Made by a program: the position numbers and the translations under genes. 41,897 bases of DNA from JAJPHY01 sp040754475 (lineage in GTDB: Bacteria > Actinomycetota > UBA4738 > HRBIN12), in the NCBI GenBank assembly GCA_040754475.1, contig JBFMCN010000069.1, forward strand, positions 1 through 41,897, given 5' to 3'. The stretch's first letter is position 1; every line of letters begins with the position of its first letter. The notes below the pieces were generated by a model. It was not told where the DNA came from, did not search any database, and saw only the letters and a list, made by a program, of their open reading frames with translations. Positions 1 to 8,817 of the stretch are shown here, in pieces.

Positions 1-59
1 TGCTTGACGCTATTCCGAGGCTGGCCCTACCATCTGGATAGATGGAGTTGCATGCTTTT

Positions 60-130
60 GCAGGTGCGAGATTCCGCGGTTGCACGAAGCGGTGGCCCAG
101 TGCCTGTGTAGGAGGACCGGGCAGGAGGGA
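60..130 (+). promoter_or_regulatory. possible cobalamin-type riboswitch remnant in the cbiM leader
   Basis: The leader of the cobalt-transport operon contains GGTGCGAGATTCCGCGG at 63-79, which resembles the GGTG-AA-TCC core segment of cobalamin riboswitches. A CCTG...CAGG pair (about 103-127) flanks AGGAGGACC. The usual GCCACTG element and a clear B12 box are not visible, so this may be a divergent variant or chance. The same stretch leads into the strong AGGAGGGA ribosome binding site of cbiM, which would suit control of translation. Confidence 0.25.
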
Positions 131-136
131 AGTCTG

Positions 137-829
137 GTGCACATCCCGGATGGGTTCATCAACGCGGGCGTTTCGGCGGCGGCCGGCGTCGTGTCGGCCG
201 GCGGGGTCGGCGTCTCGCTGAAGAAGGTCGGGAAGACGCTCGAGGACAAACAGGCGCCGCTGGCAGGCCTCGTCGCCGGGTTCGTCTTCGCCGTGCAGAT
301 GCTGAACTTCCCCGTGGCCGCGGGAACAAGCGGACACCTGCTTGGGGGCGTGCTGGCTGCGGTGCTGGTGGGTCCCTGGACCGGGGCGATATGTGTCACG
401 CTCGTGCTGGTGGTGCAGGGTCTCTTCTTCGCCGACGGGGGCCTTTCGGCGCTCGGGCTCAACGTGTTCAACATGGCGATCGTCGGTGCGATAGGCGGCT
501 ACGCAATCTTCGCGGCGATCCGCGGCGCGCTGCCGAAGACCCGTACGGCCCTCGTGGGTTCATCGGCCGTCGCGGCGTATCTATCGGTGCTGCTCGCGGC
601 CATCACCTTCTGGGTCGAATACGCGCTGGGAGGCGCCGGCGGCGCATCCCGCAACGCGGTTCTCACTGCCATGGTGGGTGTGCACGCACTGATCGGGATC
701 GGCGAGGCGGTGATCACGGCGTTCGCTTTGAGCGCAGTGCTCGCCGTGCGGCCCGACCTCGTATACGGGGCGCGACACCTGATGCCGCAGCTCGAGATTC
801 GCTCGGCAGAGCCCGCGGCGGGGAGGTAG
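137..829 (+). CDS. cbiM: CbiM, substrate-binding membrane subunit of a cobalt ECF transporter
   Basis: CbiM is the integral membrane subunit that captures Co2+ in CbiMNQO-type energy-coupling factor importers. The GTG at 137 is chosen because it gives the family's hallmark N-terminus (V/M)HIPDGF, whose second-residue histidine takes part in metal binding, and because AGGAGGGA lies 7 bases upstream. An in-frame ATG at 80 would add 19 unrelated residues. The 230-residue product is hydrophobic with several membrane segments and has the conserved NFPVAAGTSGHLLGG stretch near residues 56-70 and LGLNVFNMAIVG further on. It is the first gene of a cobalt-import operon, followed after 2 bases by the PDGLE protein. 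Nickel as substrate cannot be excluded. Confidence 0.93.
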   Translation: MHIPDGFINAGVSAAAGVVSAGGVGVSLKKVGKTLEDKQAPLAGLVAGFVFAVQMLNFPVAAGTSGHLLGGVLAAVLVGPWTGAICVTLVLVVQGLFFADGGLSALGLNVFNMAIVGAIGGYAIFAAIRGALPKTRTALVGSSAVAAYLSVLLAAITFWVEYALGGAGGASRNAVLTAMVGVHALIGIGEAVITAFALSAVLAVRPDLVYGARHLMPQLEIRSAEPAAGR

Positions 830-831
830 CC

Positions 832-1164
832 GTGGACCGCAAGAACCTGACGATATTCATAGTCGGCGGCCTGATCGTCGCGCTGGGACTCGCCTTCTTC
901 GTGAGTCCCCTCGCGAGCAGCTCACCGGATGGTCTCGAGAAGGTATCGATGGACGAGGGGTTCTCTGAGACGGCAGAGGATTCTGCGGTCGCGGACGGTC
1001 CTCTGGCCGACTACGCCGTCAAAGGCGTGGACGACGAGCAACTCTCGACCGGGCTGGCAGGCATCATCGGGGTCGCCGTCACCTTCGGCGCCGGCCTGAT
1101 CCTGTTCGGAGGCCTGCGGGCGATCCGAGCCCGGCGCTCCGGTCCGCAGACCGAAGGAACGTGA
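832..1164 (+). CDS. PDGLE-domain protein (CbiN-equivalent of the cobalt transporter)
   Basis: This is a 110-residue membrane protein with the motif PDGLE at residues 32-36 followed by KVSMDEGF, which defines the PDGLE family. That family replaces or is fused to CbiN in many Co/Ni ECF transporters, where it assists CbiM in metal loading. A membrane segment spans about residues 6-28 and a second about 75-98, with a short acidic extracytoplasmic loop between them. GTG at 832 is used; it starts 2 bases after the cbiM stop, and GGGGAGG at the end of cbiM serves as its ribosome binding site. Its position between cbiM and cbiQ supports the assignment. Confidence 0.85.
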   Translation: MDRKNLTIFIVGGLIVALGLAFFVSPLASSSPDGLEKVSMDEGFSETAEDSAVADGPLADYAVKGVDDEQLSTGLAGIIGVAVTFGAGLILFGGLRAIRARRSGPQTEGT

Positions 1165-1192
1165 TCGACCCGGGCGTGGGAGGCCTTGGGAC

Positions 1193-1960
1193 ATGAGCGG
1201 CCCGCATACGCATCCGATCTACGTCCACGGTCACAGCCGCGTCCACGCGCTGCCGGCGCAGTGCAAACTCGTCGCCCAGGTGGCATTCGTGTTCGCGGTA
1301 GTCGCGACGCCTCGGCATGCGCTGTGGGCGTTCGCGCTGTACGCGGTGATGCTCCTAATGGTGATCCGACTTGCCGAGCTGCCGTTCGGCTTCGTGGCCA
1401 AGCGGCTCGTGTTCGAGGTGCCGTTCCTTCTCTTCGCCGTCATGCTCCCGTTCATCGGGCGAGGCGAGCGGGTGGACGTGCTCGGCCTGTCTCTCTCACG
1501 CGAAGGCCTCTGGGGAGCCTGGAACATCTTCGCGAAGGCGACTCTGGGCCTCGGCGCCAGCGTCGTCGTCGCCGCAACGATGACGATGCCGCAGTTCCTT
1601 CGAGGCTTCGAGCGTCTCCACATGCCGAAGGCCTTCACCTCGACCCTCTCGTTCATGATCCGGTACCTCGATGTGATCGCGGACGACATGCGGCGGATGA
1701 AGGTGGCCAGACAGTCGCGGGGCTACGACCCGCGCTGGCTGTGGCAGGCGCGAGCCGTAGCGACTTCGGCCGGTGCGTTGTTCATACGGTCCTACGAGAG
1801 GGGCGAGCGGGTCCACCTCGCGATGCTGTCCCGCGGGTTCACCGGCTCGCTCCCGAACGCCGACGAGGCGCCGGCGTCGGCGGCCGACTGGACCGCCGCG
1901 CTGACGATGCCGCTCATTGCGGCCTCCATCTGCCTCGTCGCATGGGTGGTGACGTCTTGA
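1193..1960 (+). CDS. cbiQ: CbiQ/EcfT, transmembrane coupling subunit of the cobalt transporter
   Basis: CbiQ links the substrate-binding subunit to the ATPase in the inner membrane. The 255-residue protein has multiple hydrophobic segments and the two Ala/Ser-Arg-Gly coupling motifs typical of EcfT: SRGYD at about 175-179 and LSRGF at about 212-216. These insert into the ATPase groove. The N-terminus is histidine-rich (HTHPIYVHGH), which may be metal-related. The ATG at 1193 follows GGGAGG with a 9-base spacer and starts 28 bases after the PDGLE gene. The 3' end overlaps cbiO, so the two are translationally coupled. Confidence 0.93.
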   Translation: MSGPHTHPIYVHGHSRVHALPAQCKLVAQVAFVFAVVATPRHALWAFALYAVMLLMVIRLAELPFGFVAKRLVFEVPFLLFAVMLPFIGRGERVDVLGLSLSREGLWGAWNIFAKATLGLGASVVVAATMTMPQFLRGFERLHMPKAFTSTLSFMIRYLDVIADDMRRMKVARQSRGYDPRWLWQARAVATSAGALFIRSYERGERVHLAMLSRGFTGSLPNADEAPASAADWTAALTMPLIAASICLVAWVVTS

Positions 1961-2748
1961 CGACCCCGGTCCTGGAGGTCCGTGACCTGCGATTCGCCTA
2001 TCCGGATGGAACGCAAGCGCTCTTCGGCGCAAACCTCTCGATCGACGAAGGCGAGCGTGTGGCGCTCCTCGGGCCGAACGGTGCCGGCAAGACCACCCTG
2101 GTCCTGCACCTGAACGGGATCCACGCCGTTCAGGCCGGATCGGTGACCGTCGGACGCCTTCCGGTTGCGAAGGAGCACCTCCGGGAGATCCGCCGTCGTG
2201 TCGGGATCGTGTTCCAGGACCCCGACGATCAGCTGTTCATGCCGACCGTCCGGGACGACGTGGCGTTCGGTCCGGCAAACCTGGGCATCAGCGGCGAGGA
2301 GCTCGATGTTCGCGTCAAGAAGGCCTTGGCAGCTGTGGGGATGGACGGGTTCGAGGACCGCGCCCCGCACCACCTCTCTTTCGGGCAGCGCCGTCGAGTG
2401 GCAGTGGCGACCGTTCTCGCCATGGAGCCCGAGATCCTGGTCCTCGACGAGCCGTCGTCGAACCTCGATCCGGCGGGAAGGCGCGAGCTTGCCGAGATCC
2501 TGCTCGGGCTCGACATCACCATGCTCATGGTCACTCACGATCTGCCCTATGCGCTGGAGCTTTGCCCGAGGGCGGTCGTGATCAACGGGGGGCTAATCGT
2601 CGCCGACGGGTCGACGGTGGACATCCTGTCCGATCAGGACCTCATGCGACGCAACAGGCTTGAGCTTCCCTTCGGCTTCTACCCGAACGAGGCGATCCGG
2701 GCTCGCGACGAGGGGCTGACCCGGCACGCGGCGAGTGACTTGCCGTAG
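1942..2748 (+). CDS. cbiO: CbiO, ATPase of the cobalt ECF transporter
   Basis: CbiO hydrolyses ATP to drive cobalt uptake. From ATG 1942 the protein has 268 residues with Walker A GPNGAGKTT (44-52), Q-loop VFQDPDDQ (90-97), signature LSFGQRRR (145-152, a known variant of LSGGQ), Walker B ILVLDEP (165-171) and the switch histidine in VTHD. The start is ambiguous. ATG 1942 overlaps cbiQ by 19 bases. TTG 1957 would overlap by four bases (TTGA) and give TTPVLEVRDL directly, as in many CbiO proteins. The stop lies 2 bases from the stop of the convergent sensor kinase, leaving no room for a separate terminator. Confidence 0.93.
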   Translation: MGGDVLTTPVLEVRDLRFAYPDGTQALFGANLSIDEGERVALLGPNGAGKTTLVLHLNGIHAVQAGSVTVGRLPVAKEHLREIRRRVGIVFQDPDDQLFMPTVRDDVAFGPANLGISGEELDVRVKKALAAVGMDGFEDRAPHHLSFGQRRRVAVATVLAMEPEILVLDEPSSNLDPAGRRELAEILLGLDITMLMVTHDLPYALELCPRAVVINGGLIVADGSTVDILSDQDLMRRNRLELPFGFYPNEAIRARDEGLTRHAASDLP

Positions 2749-2750
2749 TC

Positions 2751-4463
2751 CTAGGGGCCGGGCTCCAGCCTCTCCGGAGGCTCGGCCGGTAGCCAGAACC
2801 CGACGACCGTCCCCTGACCGGGGGAACTCCTCACGTGGCACCAGCCCCCGGCGAGCTCGGCACGTTCCCGCATCGAGGTGAGGCCGAGGTGGCCGGGCAC
2901 CCTCTCGGCGGCCTCTGCCGGATCGAAACCTGCCCCGTCGTCCTTGATCCGAACGAGGAGTCCGCCATCTTGAGATCCGACGAACACCTCGACCCTGGAT
3001 GCCCGGGCATGCTTTCTCACGTTGGCCAGGGCCTCTTGGGCGATCCGGTAGGCGACGATCCGCGAATCGCTCGAGATGTCAGCGGTGACGGACTCCGCGA
3101 GCTCCACGGACATGCCCGTTTCCTCTTCCATCCGCTCGAGATCTTGCCGAAGGCAGGCGCGGAGCCCTCCCGGATGGTCGAGGGCGGGGGGGCGTAGCTC
3201 GAAGAGCAGGTTCCGGAGGCGAGAGATGGCGTTGGAAACGGACTGGCCGAGGTCCTCGATCAGCTTGCCCGTAGCCGGCTCGTCCCCCACGAGTGACTTC
3301 AAGCTCCCCATCCGAAGGCCGACGGCCGTCATCGCCTGGATGGTGTCGTCGTGGATGTCCGCGGCGATGCGTCTTCGCTCGTCCTCCTGCGCGCTCACGA
3401 GGCGCGAGAGGAGGACTCGTCGGTTGTGATCGACCCTGCGGAGCTCGTCGACCGTCTTGCGGAGATCAGCATGAGCACGAAGGGCAAGGACTCCGAAGGC
3501 CAGGTCGTCGGCGAGCCTGGAGAGCAGCGCCATCTCCTGGTCGTCGAAGGCGTCCACCTCCGGGGCGTAGACGTTGAGCGCGCCGAAGCACCTGCCGGCC
3601 GGTGCCAGCAACGGGAAGGCAGCCGAGGAGGCGTAACCTCGCCGCATGGCTTCATCGCGCCACGGAGCGTATGCGGGGTCTTCGGGGATATCCCGTTCGA
3701 TCGCCGGCTGCCCGGTACGGATGGCCGTCCCGGTGGGCCCGCGGCCGAGGGGTTCGTCGGCCCAGGTTATCCTCACACGGTCGAGATACCCCTCCTCGAA
3801 GCCTGCCTGAGCGACTGGGCGGACCCTCCTGTCTGCATCGTGCTCTGCATAGCCGACCCATACAAGGCGGTATCCGCCGACGTCCACGATCGTCCGGCAC
3901 ACGTCGGCGAGCAGCGAGTACTCGTCCTCGGCACGTATGAGGGCCTCGTTGCACTGACCCAGCGTCCGAAGGGCGCGGTCGGCACGTCGGAGCGCCTCCT
4001 CCGCCAGCCTTCGCTCCGTCGTGTCTTCAACCACGCCGACGGCAAAGTCGGCCTCGCCGGACTCGTCGCGGATGAGCGAGGCGCTGACCGTGGCCCACAT
4101 CAGCGACCCGTCCTTGCGGAAGAAGCGCTTCTCCCTCCGGTAGCGGTCGAGCTCACCCCGGAGCATCCGCGAGAACAGCTCGACGTCTGCCCCGAGGTCT
4201 TCCGGATGCGTGACGTCGCGTGAAGTCAGCCGACGGAATTCCTCGGCCGAGTATCCGACCATGCGAAGGAGGGCGGAATTGGCGTGGATGGGGTGGCCCT
4301 CTATGTCCGTGATGACAATGCCGACCGGCGCGTCCTCGAACGCCGCCTCGAACGGGGAGGGTCTCCGAGCGTGGGCAGGCTTTGGGACAACCCCTTGCGA
4401 GATCGGGCGGGCCTCGCGGCGTGGCCTTGGCGTCCGCTGCGGCACGCCCATCACCCCTCTCAT
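2751..4463 (-). CDS. PAS-GAF sensor histidine kinase (HisKA_3, NarX/DegS type)
   Basis: This is a soluble 570-residue kinase. A PAS domain spans about residues 36-150 (FEAAFEDAPVGIVITD to VVEDTTERR), a GAF domain about 175-330, the HisKA_3 dimerisation domain about 345-425 and the HATPase about 460-560. The phospho-accepting histidine is H371 in the ADIHDDTIQ motif; the N-box asparagine is in ALANVRKHA (about 481), and the G-boxes are DDGAGFD (508-514) and HLGLTSMRER. No membrane segment is present, so the signal is probably cytosolic. Partners of this family are LuxR-type regulators, and none is encoded in the window. It resembles the kinases at 18447-21221 and 21279-23513. ATG 4463 is used; GTG 4454 and ATG 4451 are alternatives. 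Confidence 0.92.
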   Translation of the reverse strand: MRGVMGVPQRTPRPRREARPISQGVVPKPAHARRPSPFEAAFEDAPVGIVITDIEGHPIHANSALLRMVGYSAEEFRRLTSRDVTHPEDLGADVELFSRMLRGELDRYRREKRFFRKDGSLMWATVSASLIRDESGEADFAVGVVEDTTERRLAEEALRRADRALRTLGQCNEALIRAEDEYSLLADVCRTIVDVGGYRLVWVGYAEHDADRRVRPVAQAGFEEGYLDRVRITWADEPLGRGPTGTAIRTGQPAIERDIPEDPAYAPWRDEAMRRGYASSAAFPLLAPAGRCFGALNVYAPEVDAFDDQEMALLSRLADDLAFGVLALRAHADLRKTVDELRRVDHNRRVLLSRLVSAQEDERRRIAADIHDDTIQAMTAVGLRMGSLKSLVGDEPATGKLIEDLGQSVSNAISRLRNLLFELRPPALDHPGGLRACLRQDLERMEEETGMSVELAESVTADISSDSRIVAYRIAQEALANVRKHARASRVEVFVGSQDGGLLVRIKDDGAGFDPAEAAERVPGHLGLTSMRERAELAGGWCHVRSSPGQGTVVGFWLPAEPPERLEPGP

Positions 4464-4484
4464 CGGAGAGCGAGCCGCTCCCTC

Positions 4485-4490
4485 ATCATA
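4485..4490 (-). promoter_or_regulatory. possible -10 element for the PAS-GAF kinase
   Basis: On the minus strand this reads TATGAT, 21 bases upstream of the kinase ATG. A short hairpin-forming stretch (GAGCG GCT CGCTC) lies between them. No convincing -35 box is present, so this rests on the hexamer and its position only. Confidence 0.3.
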
Positions 4491-4506
4491 TGTCGTGTTC
4501 GGGCAG

Positions 4507-5190
4507 CTAGCTCCCGTCGAGGCACCCGACGACGTCCGGCGGGAGTCCCGGGAACTCGAGACCGCCGCCGCCGCTCACGAAGTCGTACGGTTGGCCCTCC
4601 CACTGCCCGGGAAGGCCGGGGTAGGTTCTCGCGGTTGTGTCTCCGCCGTCGTACTGGAACCCGACCCAGTCCGGTGAGCGGAAGCCGTGAGTTCGGTAGG
4701 GGGCCACGGCCGCGACGCCACGACCGAACCACCGGGCCTCGACCAGGAAGCGACCTTGGAACGCCGGATCGTTCTCCGCATAGAGTCGGATGTACCAGCG
4801 TTCGATCTCTTGCAGGTAGCCCTGCTTCGACGGCGGGGCCTCGGGGCCGGTGAAGTACCGCATGTCCGTCGCTACGAGCGGTCCCTCGACGCCGGTGGTC
4901 CGTCGAATGATGCCGAGCGGCTCCGTGTATTGCGGCGAACCCACCTCCGGCATCACCCAGCCGTGCACGCAGGATCCCGTCGCCGGGCCTTGCGTCGGCG
5001 GTGGTGACGCGAGTGGGCTCGGCGGCGGGACCGGCGTCGGAGTCGCATCCGTGGACGAGATGGGCGACAGGGAGAACGAGTTCGTGGCTCCCCCATCACC
5101 GCTGCCGCCGTCACAGGCCGGCAGCGCGAGGGCTGCAACCGCGAGCGCGGCGACCACCAGCGGGAGACGCAAGAACCGGCCGCTTGCCAA
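4507..5190 (-). CDS. uncharacterised lipoprotein
   Basis: I do not recognise a family. The 227-residue product starts with a lipoprotein signal peptide: basic MASGRFLR, a hydrophobic stretch, then the lipobox ALPAC with the cysteine at about residue 26. A low-complexity Ser/Thr/Pro linker (about 27-75) follows, then a globular region rich in Trp, Tyr and Gly with a cysteine near the start (SCVHGW) and another near the end (VVGCLDGS) that could pair. The start is TTG 5190, supported by AAGGAG six bases upstream. It is divergent from the phospholipase-type gene with about 100 bases between, and 43 bases precede the kinase gene on the same strand. It is probably anchored outside the membrane. 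Confidence 0.7.
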   Translation of the reverse strand: MASGRFLRLPLVVAALAVAALALPACDGGSGDGGATNSFSLSPISSTDATPTPVPPPSPLASPPPTQGPATGSCVHGWVMPEVGSPQYTEPLGIIRRTTGVEGPLVATDMRYFTGPEAPPSKQGYLQEIERWYIRLYAENDPAFQGRFLVEARWFGRGVAAVAPYRTHGFRSPDWVGFQYDGGDTTARTYPGLPGQWEGQPYDFVSGGGGLEFPGLPPDVVGCLDGS

Positions 5191-5256
5191 TCCGACTCCT
5201 TGACGACGCGGGCACCGCCGAGGATATCGCGCGATCCCGAGACCCAGGCCGAGGGC

Positions 5257-5284
5257 CTTGGAAGATGGACCCCTTTGCTAGGAT
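5257..5284 (+). promoter_or_regulatory. promoter of the Tat phospholipase gene (leaderless type)
   Basis: CTTGGA at 5257-5262 and TAGGAT at 5279-5284 are spaced by 16 bases. The GTG start at 5292 follows the -10 by seven bases, so transcription would begin at or next to the start codon. No Shine-Dalgarno sequence fits in between. The arrangement recurs at 6835 and 11258. Confidence 0.5.
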
Positions 5285-5291
5285 CGGAGCC

Positions 5292-6764
5292 GTGCAGGGT
5301 CCGCACGATCCCGATGGGCGTCACGAGATCGAGGCCGGAGCCGGGTACGAGCGCCCCCACCACGACCGCTCCCCGCTCTTCTCGAGACGGCGCTTCCTGA
5401 AGACGTCCGGCCTCACGATCGCCGGAGCCACCCTGTACGCGTGCACCGGTGGCGGCAGGAAGAAGCCGGTCGTCACCCCGACGGCGACGGCGTCGGTCGA
5501 GGCGGCTGACACCCGCTGGCCGATCAAGCGCGTGGTGTACGTGATGCCCGAGAACCGGAGCTTCGACAACATCTACGCCAAGTTCCCTGGTGTGAACGGC
5601 GCCGCAACGGGCTTGAAGCTCGGGGAGGAGGTGCCGCTGACGCGTTCACCCGAGTGGCTCCCCGGCGACCTCCCGCACGACCGGGCGGCTTTTCTGAACA
5701 GCGTCAACGGAGGAGCGTACGACGGATTCGGGACTGGCCAGTTCGGAGACCCGTGGGCCTACACGATCTTCGAAGGCGACATGGTTCCGACCTACTGGCA
5801 GCTCGCGAGCGACTACGTCTTGTGCGACAACTTCTTCTGCTCGGTCGGCGGGCCCTCGTACCCGAACCACTTCTTCTTCGTGGCCGGGCAGTCGGGAGGG
5901 GTGCTCGACAACCCCGAGAACATCGAGGTCCGCAGGGACGAGCACGGCCAGTTCAAGAGCTGGGGCTGCGACGCCGTCGGGGACAACGTCTTCGTCTTCG
6001 TGAAGGACGAGAAGGGGAACCTGACCAAGCACAACACGTGCTTCGACTTCCTTACGGTTCCGCAGCAGCTCGAGGAGATCGGGGTGAGCTGGGCGTACTA
6101 CTCCGCGAGCCCCTACCAGCCCGGGTACTTCTGGAACGCGCTCAACGCGATCTCCGGCGTCTTCCACACGGACCTGTGGCGGCCCGAGCACATCCGCCCG
6201 GTCGATCGGATCGTGGAGGACATCCGCGAGGGGAAGCTGCCGGCCGTCACCTGGGTGACCCCGCGCTTCGAGCTCTCGGGGCACCCACCCGAGAGCACCT
6301 GCTTCGCGCAGAACTGGCTGGCCGGCATCGTGAACGCCGTCATGGAAAGCGACGCGTGGGAGCACACGGCGATCTTCGTCGCGTGGGACATGTGGGGAGG
6401 TCTCTACGACCACGTACCCCCACCGGAGGTCGACGACCTCGGCTTCGGCTTCCGGGTCCCCAGCCTGGTGATCTCGCCGTACGCGAGGAAGGGGTACCTG
6501 GACCACGCCGAGGCCGACCTCTGCGCGCCGCTCAAGTTCATCGAGGACAACTGGGGCCTTCCCTATCTCACCGATCGGATCAAGAAGAGCCACAACTTCG
6601 AGCACGTCTTCGACTTCGATCGGAACCTACGGAAGGACGCACGTCCGACGCCGAAGATGCGAACCTGCTACGGGTCGCCATGGGAGTATCCCGGCGACGA
6701 CTACCCGGGCTGGCCCGAGGGCACCAACCCCGACGAGGGCCACTTCGTGCAGCAGGGCAAGTAG
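5292..6764 (+). CDS. Tat-exported phospholipase C / phosphoesterase-family lipoprotein
   Basis: The 490-residue protein belongs to the bacterial phospholipase C/acid phosphatase phosphoesterase family, which cleaves phosphate esters of lipids or other substrates outside the cytoplasm. Evidence is the family signature MPENRSFDNIY near the N-terminus, the conserved GPSYPNHFFF region, and WDMWGGLYDHVPPP, which supplies metal and phosphate ligands. The N-terminus has a twin-arginine motif SRRRFLK (residues 31-37) and a following cysteine in TLYAC (C51), so a Tat-secreted lipoprotein is likely. GTG 5292 is preferred over upstream codons because it sits seven bases after a good -10 element and keeps the Tat signal near the N-terminus. 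Substrate preference cannot be read from the sequence. Confidence 0.88.
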   Translation: MQGPHDPDGRHEIEAGAGYERPHHDRSPLFSRRRFLKTSGLTIAGATLYACTGGGRKKPVVTPTATASVEAADTRWPIKRVVYVMPENRSFDNIYAKFPGVNGAATGLKLGEEVPLTRSPEWLPGDLPHDRAAFLNSVNGGAYDGFGTGQFGDPWAYTIFEGDMVPTYWQLASDYVLCDNFFCSVGGPSYPNHFFFVAGQSGGVLDNPENIEVRRDEHGQFKSWGCDAVGDNVFVFVKDEKGNLTKHNTCFDFLTVPQQLEEIGVSWAYYSASPYQPGYFWNALNAISGVFHTDLWRPEHIRPVDRIVEDIREGKLPAVTWVTPRFELSGHPPESTCFAQNWLAGIVNAVMESDAWEHTAIFVAWDMWGGLYDHVPPPEVDDLGFGFRVPSLVISPYARKGYLDHAEADLCAPLKFIEDNWGLPYLTDRIKKSHNFEHVFDFDRNLRKDARPTPKMRTCYGSPWEYPGDDYPGWPEGTNPDEGHFVQQGK

Positions 6765-6822
6765 GTCTGGACCGCCCGGCAGGGCAAGTAGACCCCGACT
6801 AGTGCCAGTACCGTCGCCGGGC

Positions 6823-6828
6823 GATACT
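6823..6828 (+). promoter_or_regulatory. -10 element for the beta-helix gene (leaderless type)
   Basis: GATACT lies six bases before the GTG start at 6835, with no ribosome binding site between. No strong -35 box is visible. The spacing matches the other leaderless candidates in this window. Confidence 0.4.
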
Positions 6829-6834
6829 TGTCTC

Positions 6835-8784
6835 GTGGGACGTCGACGGGTCCGAAACCCGCGAGCACCGGCGTTCGCCGCGGTGCTCGTCCTGGCCCTG
6901 GCGCTACCGGCTGCCCCCGTGTCCCCGGTGCTGGCATCCCTCGGGCTCGTGCCTGTTTCCCGCACGGGTGCCGCGTGCGCGGGGGATCCCTCTGCCTTGA
7001 TCCTGCATCCCAACATCGAGACCGTGGGGGTAGTGCTCGAGGGGCGGGGTCTCCCGCGCCGCGCGCAACTGCTCTACCGGAAGGTGGGAGCGAGTGGCTG
7101 GATCCGGGGGCACCACCTCGTTCGGGTCGACGACGGGCGGCTTGCGGGCAGCCTCTTCGGTCTGGAGGAGAGCTCGGCCTATCAGGTCCGGGTCGTCGTC
7201 TCCGGCACTGCGACGTGCCGGAGCGTGACGACCAAGCCCGATGTGCCGCCGTTCACGCCCACCGAGACGCTGCACGTGGACGACGATGCCCCGTCGGGCG
7301 GCGACGGGAGTGCCGGGGCACCGTTCGACACGATCCAGGAAGCGGTCGACGCGGCCGGACCAGGAACACGCGTGCTGGTCGCCGACGGTCTCTACCGCGA
7401 GGAGGTGGCCTTTCCGACCGGCGGGAACGAGGGCGCCTGGCTCCAGGTCGTCGCGGCGGGTGGGAGGGCCGTCCTGGACGGTTCGGTCGTCTTGTCGGGC
7501 GATGGATGGAGCCCGCACCCGAGCGTTGACCGCGTCTGGAGCCGCGACGTGGGGCGCTCGTTTGCCTACCTTGCCCGCGACGGCCAACGCTCCTACCGCT
7601 ACAACAACCTCCAGGGACTCCTGGCCGGCAAGGGGGACGACGGCGTTCCGATCGCGGAAGGCTGGTTCCAGGAGCCGGGCAACACGCTCCTTTGGGTCCG
7701 CAGCTCGAGTGACCCCGCCGGTCACGTATTCAACGTTCCGCGGCACGACCACGGCTTCCAGATCGAGGGCATCGGCTGGGTCTGGGTCGAGGGTTTCGAG
7801 ATTCGCTACTACGGTCGGGGGGAATGGGCGAGCGGCGTGCTGATTCGGGACTCGTCGCACGCAGTCGTCCGCGACATGACCGTTCACGGCGTGACTCAGG
7901 GCATCGTTGTCCGGGGCCGCTCGAACGACGCACGCATCGAAGGCAACGACGTGTCGGATCCCCCTGTCGATTCCTGGCCCCGGGACGCGGTCAAGGGAAC
8001 CAGCCACGAGGGCGCCGGGATCGTGGTCTCGGGTCGCAGGGGAGCCATCGTGCGCGGGAACGAGGTTCACCACATCTTCAACGGCATCTACGCATGCTCG
8101 TGGGACGCGCTCGAGGACACGCGGATCGCCTTCGACGTGGATGCCTACGAGAACGAGCTCCACGATATCGGCGACGACGGATTGGAGCCGGAAGGGGCCT
8201 GCATCAACAACCGGTTCCGCGAGAACCGGTTCACCGACGGGCTGGTGGGGATCTCACTCGCTCCGATCACGTCCGGGCCGGTGTGGGTGATCGGGAACAT
8301 CTTCGCGAACCACACGGGAACGGGGTTCAAGTGGGGGAACGACGGCGACGGTCGCGTGTTCGTCTACCACAACACGTCGTGGACCGTGCGGGCCGACGAC
8401 AACGGCATGGACATCTACGCGCGGGTGCACAACGTCACGTTCCTGAACAACATCGTGCGTGGGACCCGCTACGCGTTCGAGAGCACGGTGACCGGGTGCA
8501 AAGGCCACCACTGGGACTACGACGACTGGTTCACCACCCTGGGGAACGACGGACCGCACTTCAAGTGGGAGAACGTTCGCTACGACACGATCACGGATCT
8601 CTGCTCGGCGACGGGGCTGGAGTGCAGCGGCCATGAGTGGCCTCCGGGGCTTGTGGACCCTGCCGGTGGGGACTTCTCCCTCGACGCTTCGAGCCAGAAC
8701 ATCGATGCGGGAGTGCTCATCCCCGGCGTGAACGACGGATTCCTCGGGCTTGCCCCCGACGTCGGCTGCTGCGAGACGGGCTAG
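6835..8784 (+). CDS. secreted right-handed parallel beta-helix protein
   Basis: The 649-residue protein starts with a basic segment and a long hydrophobic signal peptide ending near residue 33. After a small N-terminal domain it enters the typical opening of a parallel beta-helix (DDDAPSGGDGSAGAPFDTIQEAVDAAGPG). Repeated coils with asparagine-rich turns follow (for example IEGNDVSD, VRGNEVHHIFNGIY, FRENRFTDG, VIGNIFANHTG, FLNNIVRG). Such folds occur in pectate lyases, polysaccharide epimerases and carbohydrate-binding surface proteins. No catalytic signature allows a choice between them. GTG 6835 is the start because it begins the signal peptide and follows a -10 hexamer by six bases. It may act on extracellular polysaccharide. 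Confidence 0.8.
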   Translation: MGRRRVRNPRAPAFAAVLVLALALPAAPVSPVLASLGLVPVSRTGAACAGDPSALILHPNIETVGVVLEGRGLPRRAQLLYRKVGASGWIRGHHLVRVDDGRLAGSLFGLEESSAYQVRVVVSGTATCRSVTTKPDVPPFTPTETLHVDDDAPSGGDGSAGAPFDTIQEAVDAAGPGTRVLVADGLYREEVAFPTGGNEGAWLQVVAAGGRAVLDGSVVLSGDGWSPHPSVDRVWSRDVGRSFAYLARDGQRSYRYNNLQGLLAGKGDDGVPIAEGWFQEPGNTLLWVRSSSDPAGHVFNVPRHDHGFQIEGIGWVWVEGFEIRYYGRGEWASGVLIRDSSHAVVRDMTVHGVTQGIVVRGRSNDARIEGNDVSDPPVDSWPRDAVKGTSHEGAGIVVSGRRGAIVRGNEVHHIFNGIYACSWDALEDTRIAFDVDAYENELHDIGDDGLEPEGACINNRFRENRFTDGLVGISLAPITSGPVWVIGNIFANHTGTGFKWGNDGDGRVFVYHNTSWTVRADDNGMDIYARVHNVTFLNNIVRGTRYAFESTVTGCKGHHWDYDDWFTTLGNDGPHFKWENVRYDTITDLCSATGLECSGHEWPPGLVDPAGGDFSLDASSQNIDAGVLIPGVNDGFLGLAPDVGCCETG

Positions 8785-8817
8785 CGGGGCTTCGGGATGG
8801 TCCCGGGCGACGGGCCG

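Noticed and set aside
6904..8163. Minus-strand open frame opposite the beta-helix gene
   Set aside because: Low-complexity Val/Arg/Asp-rich composition; the plus-strand gene has a signal peptide and clear helix repeats.
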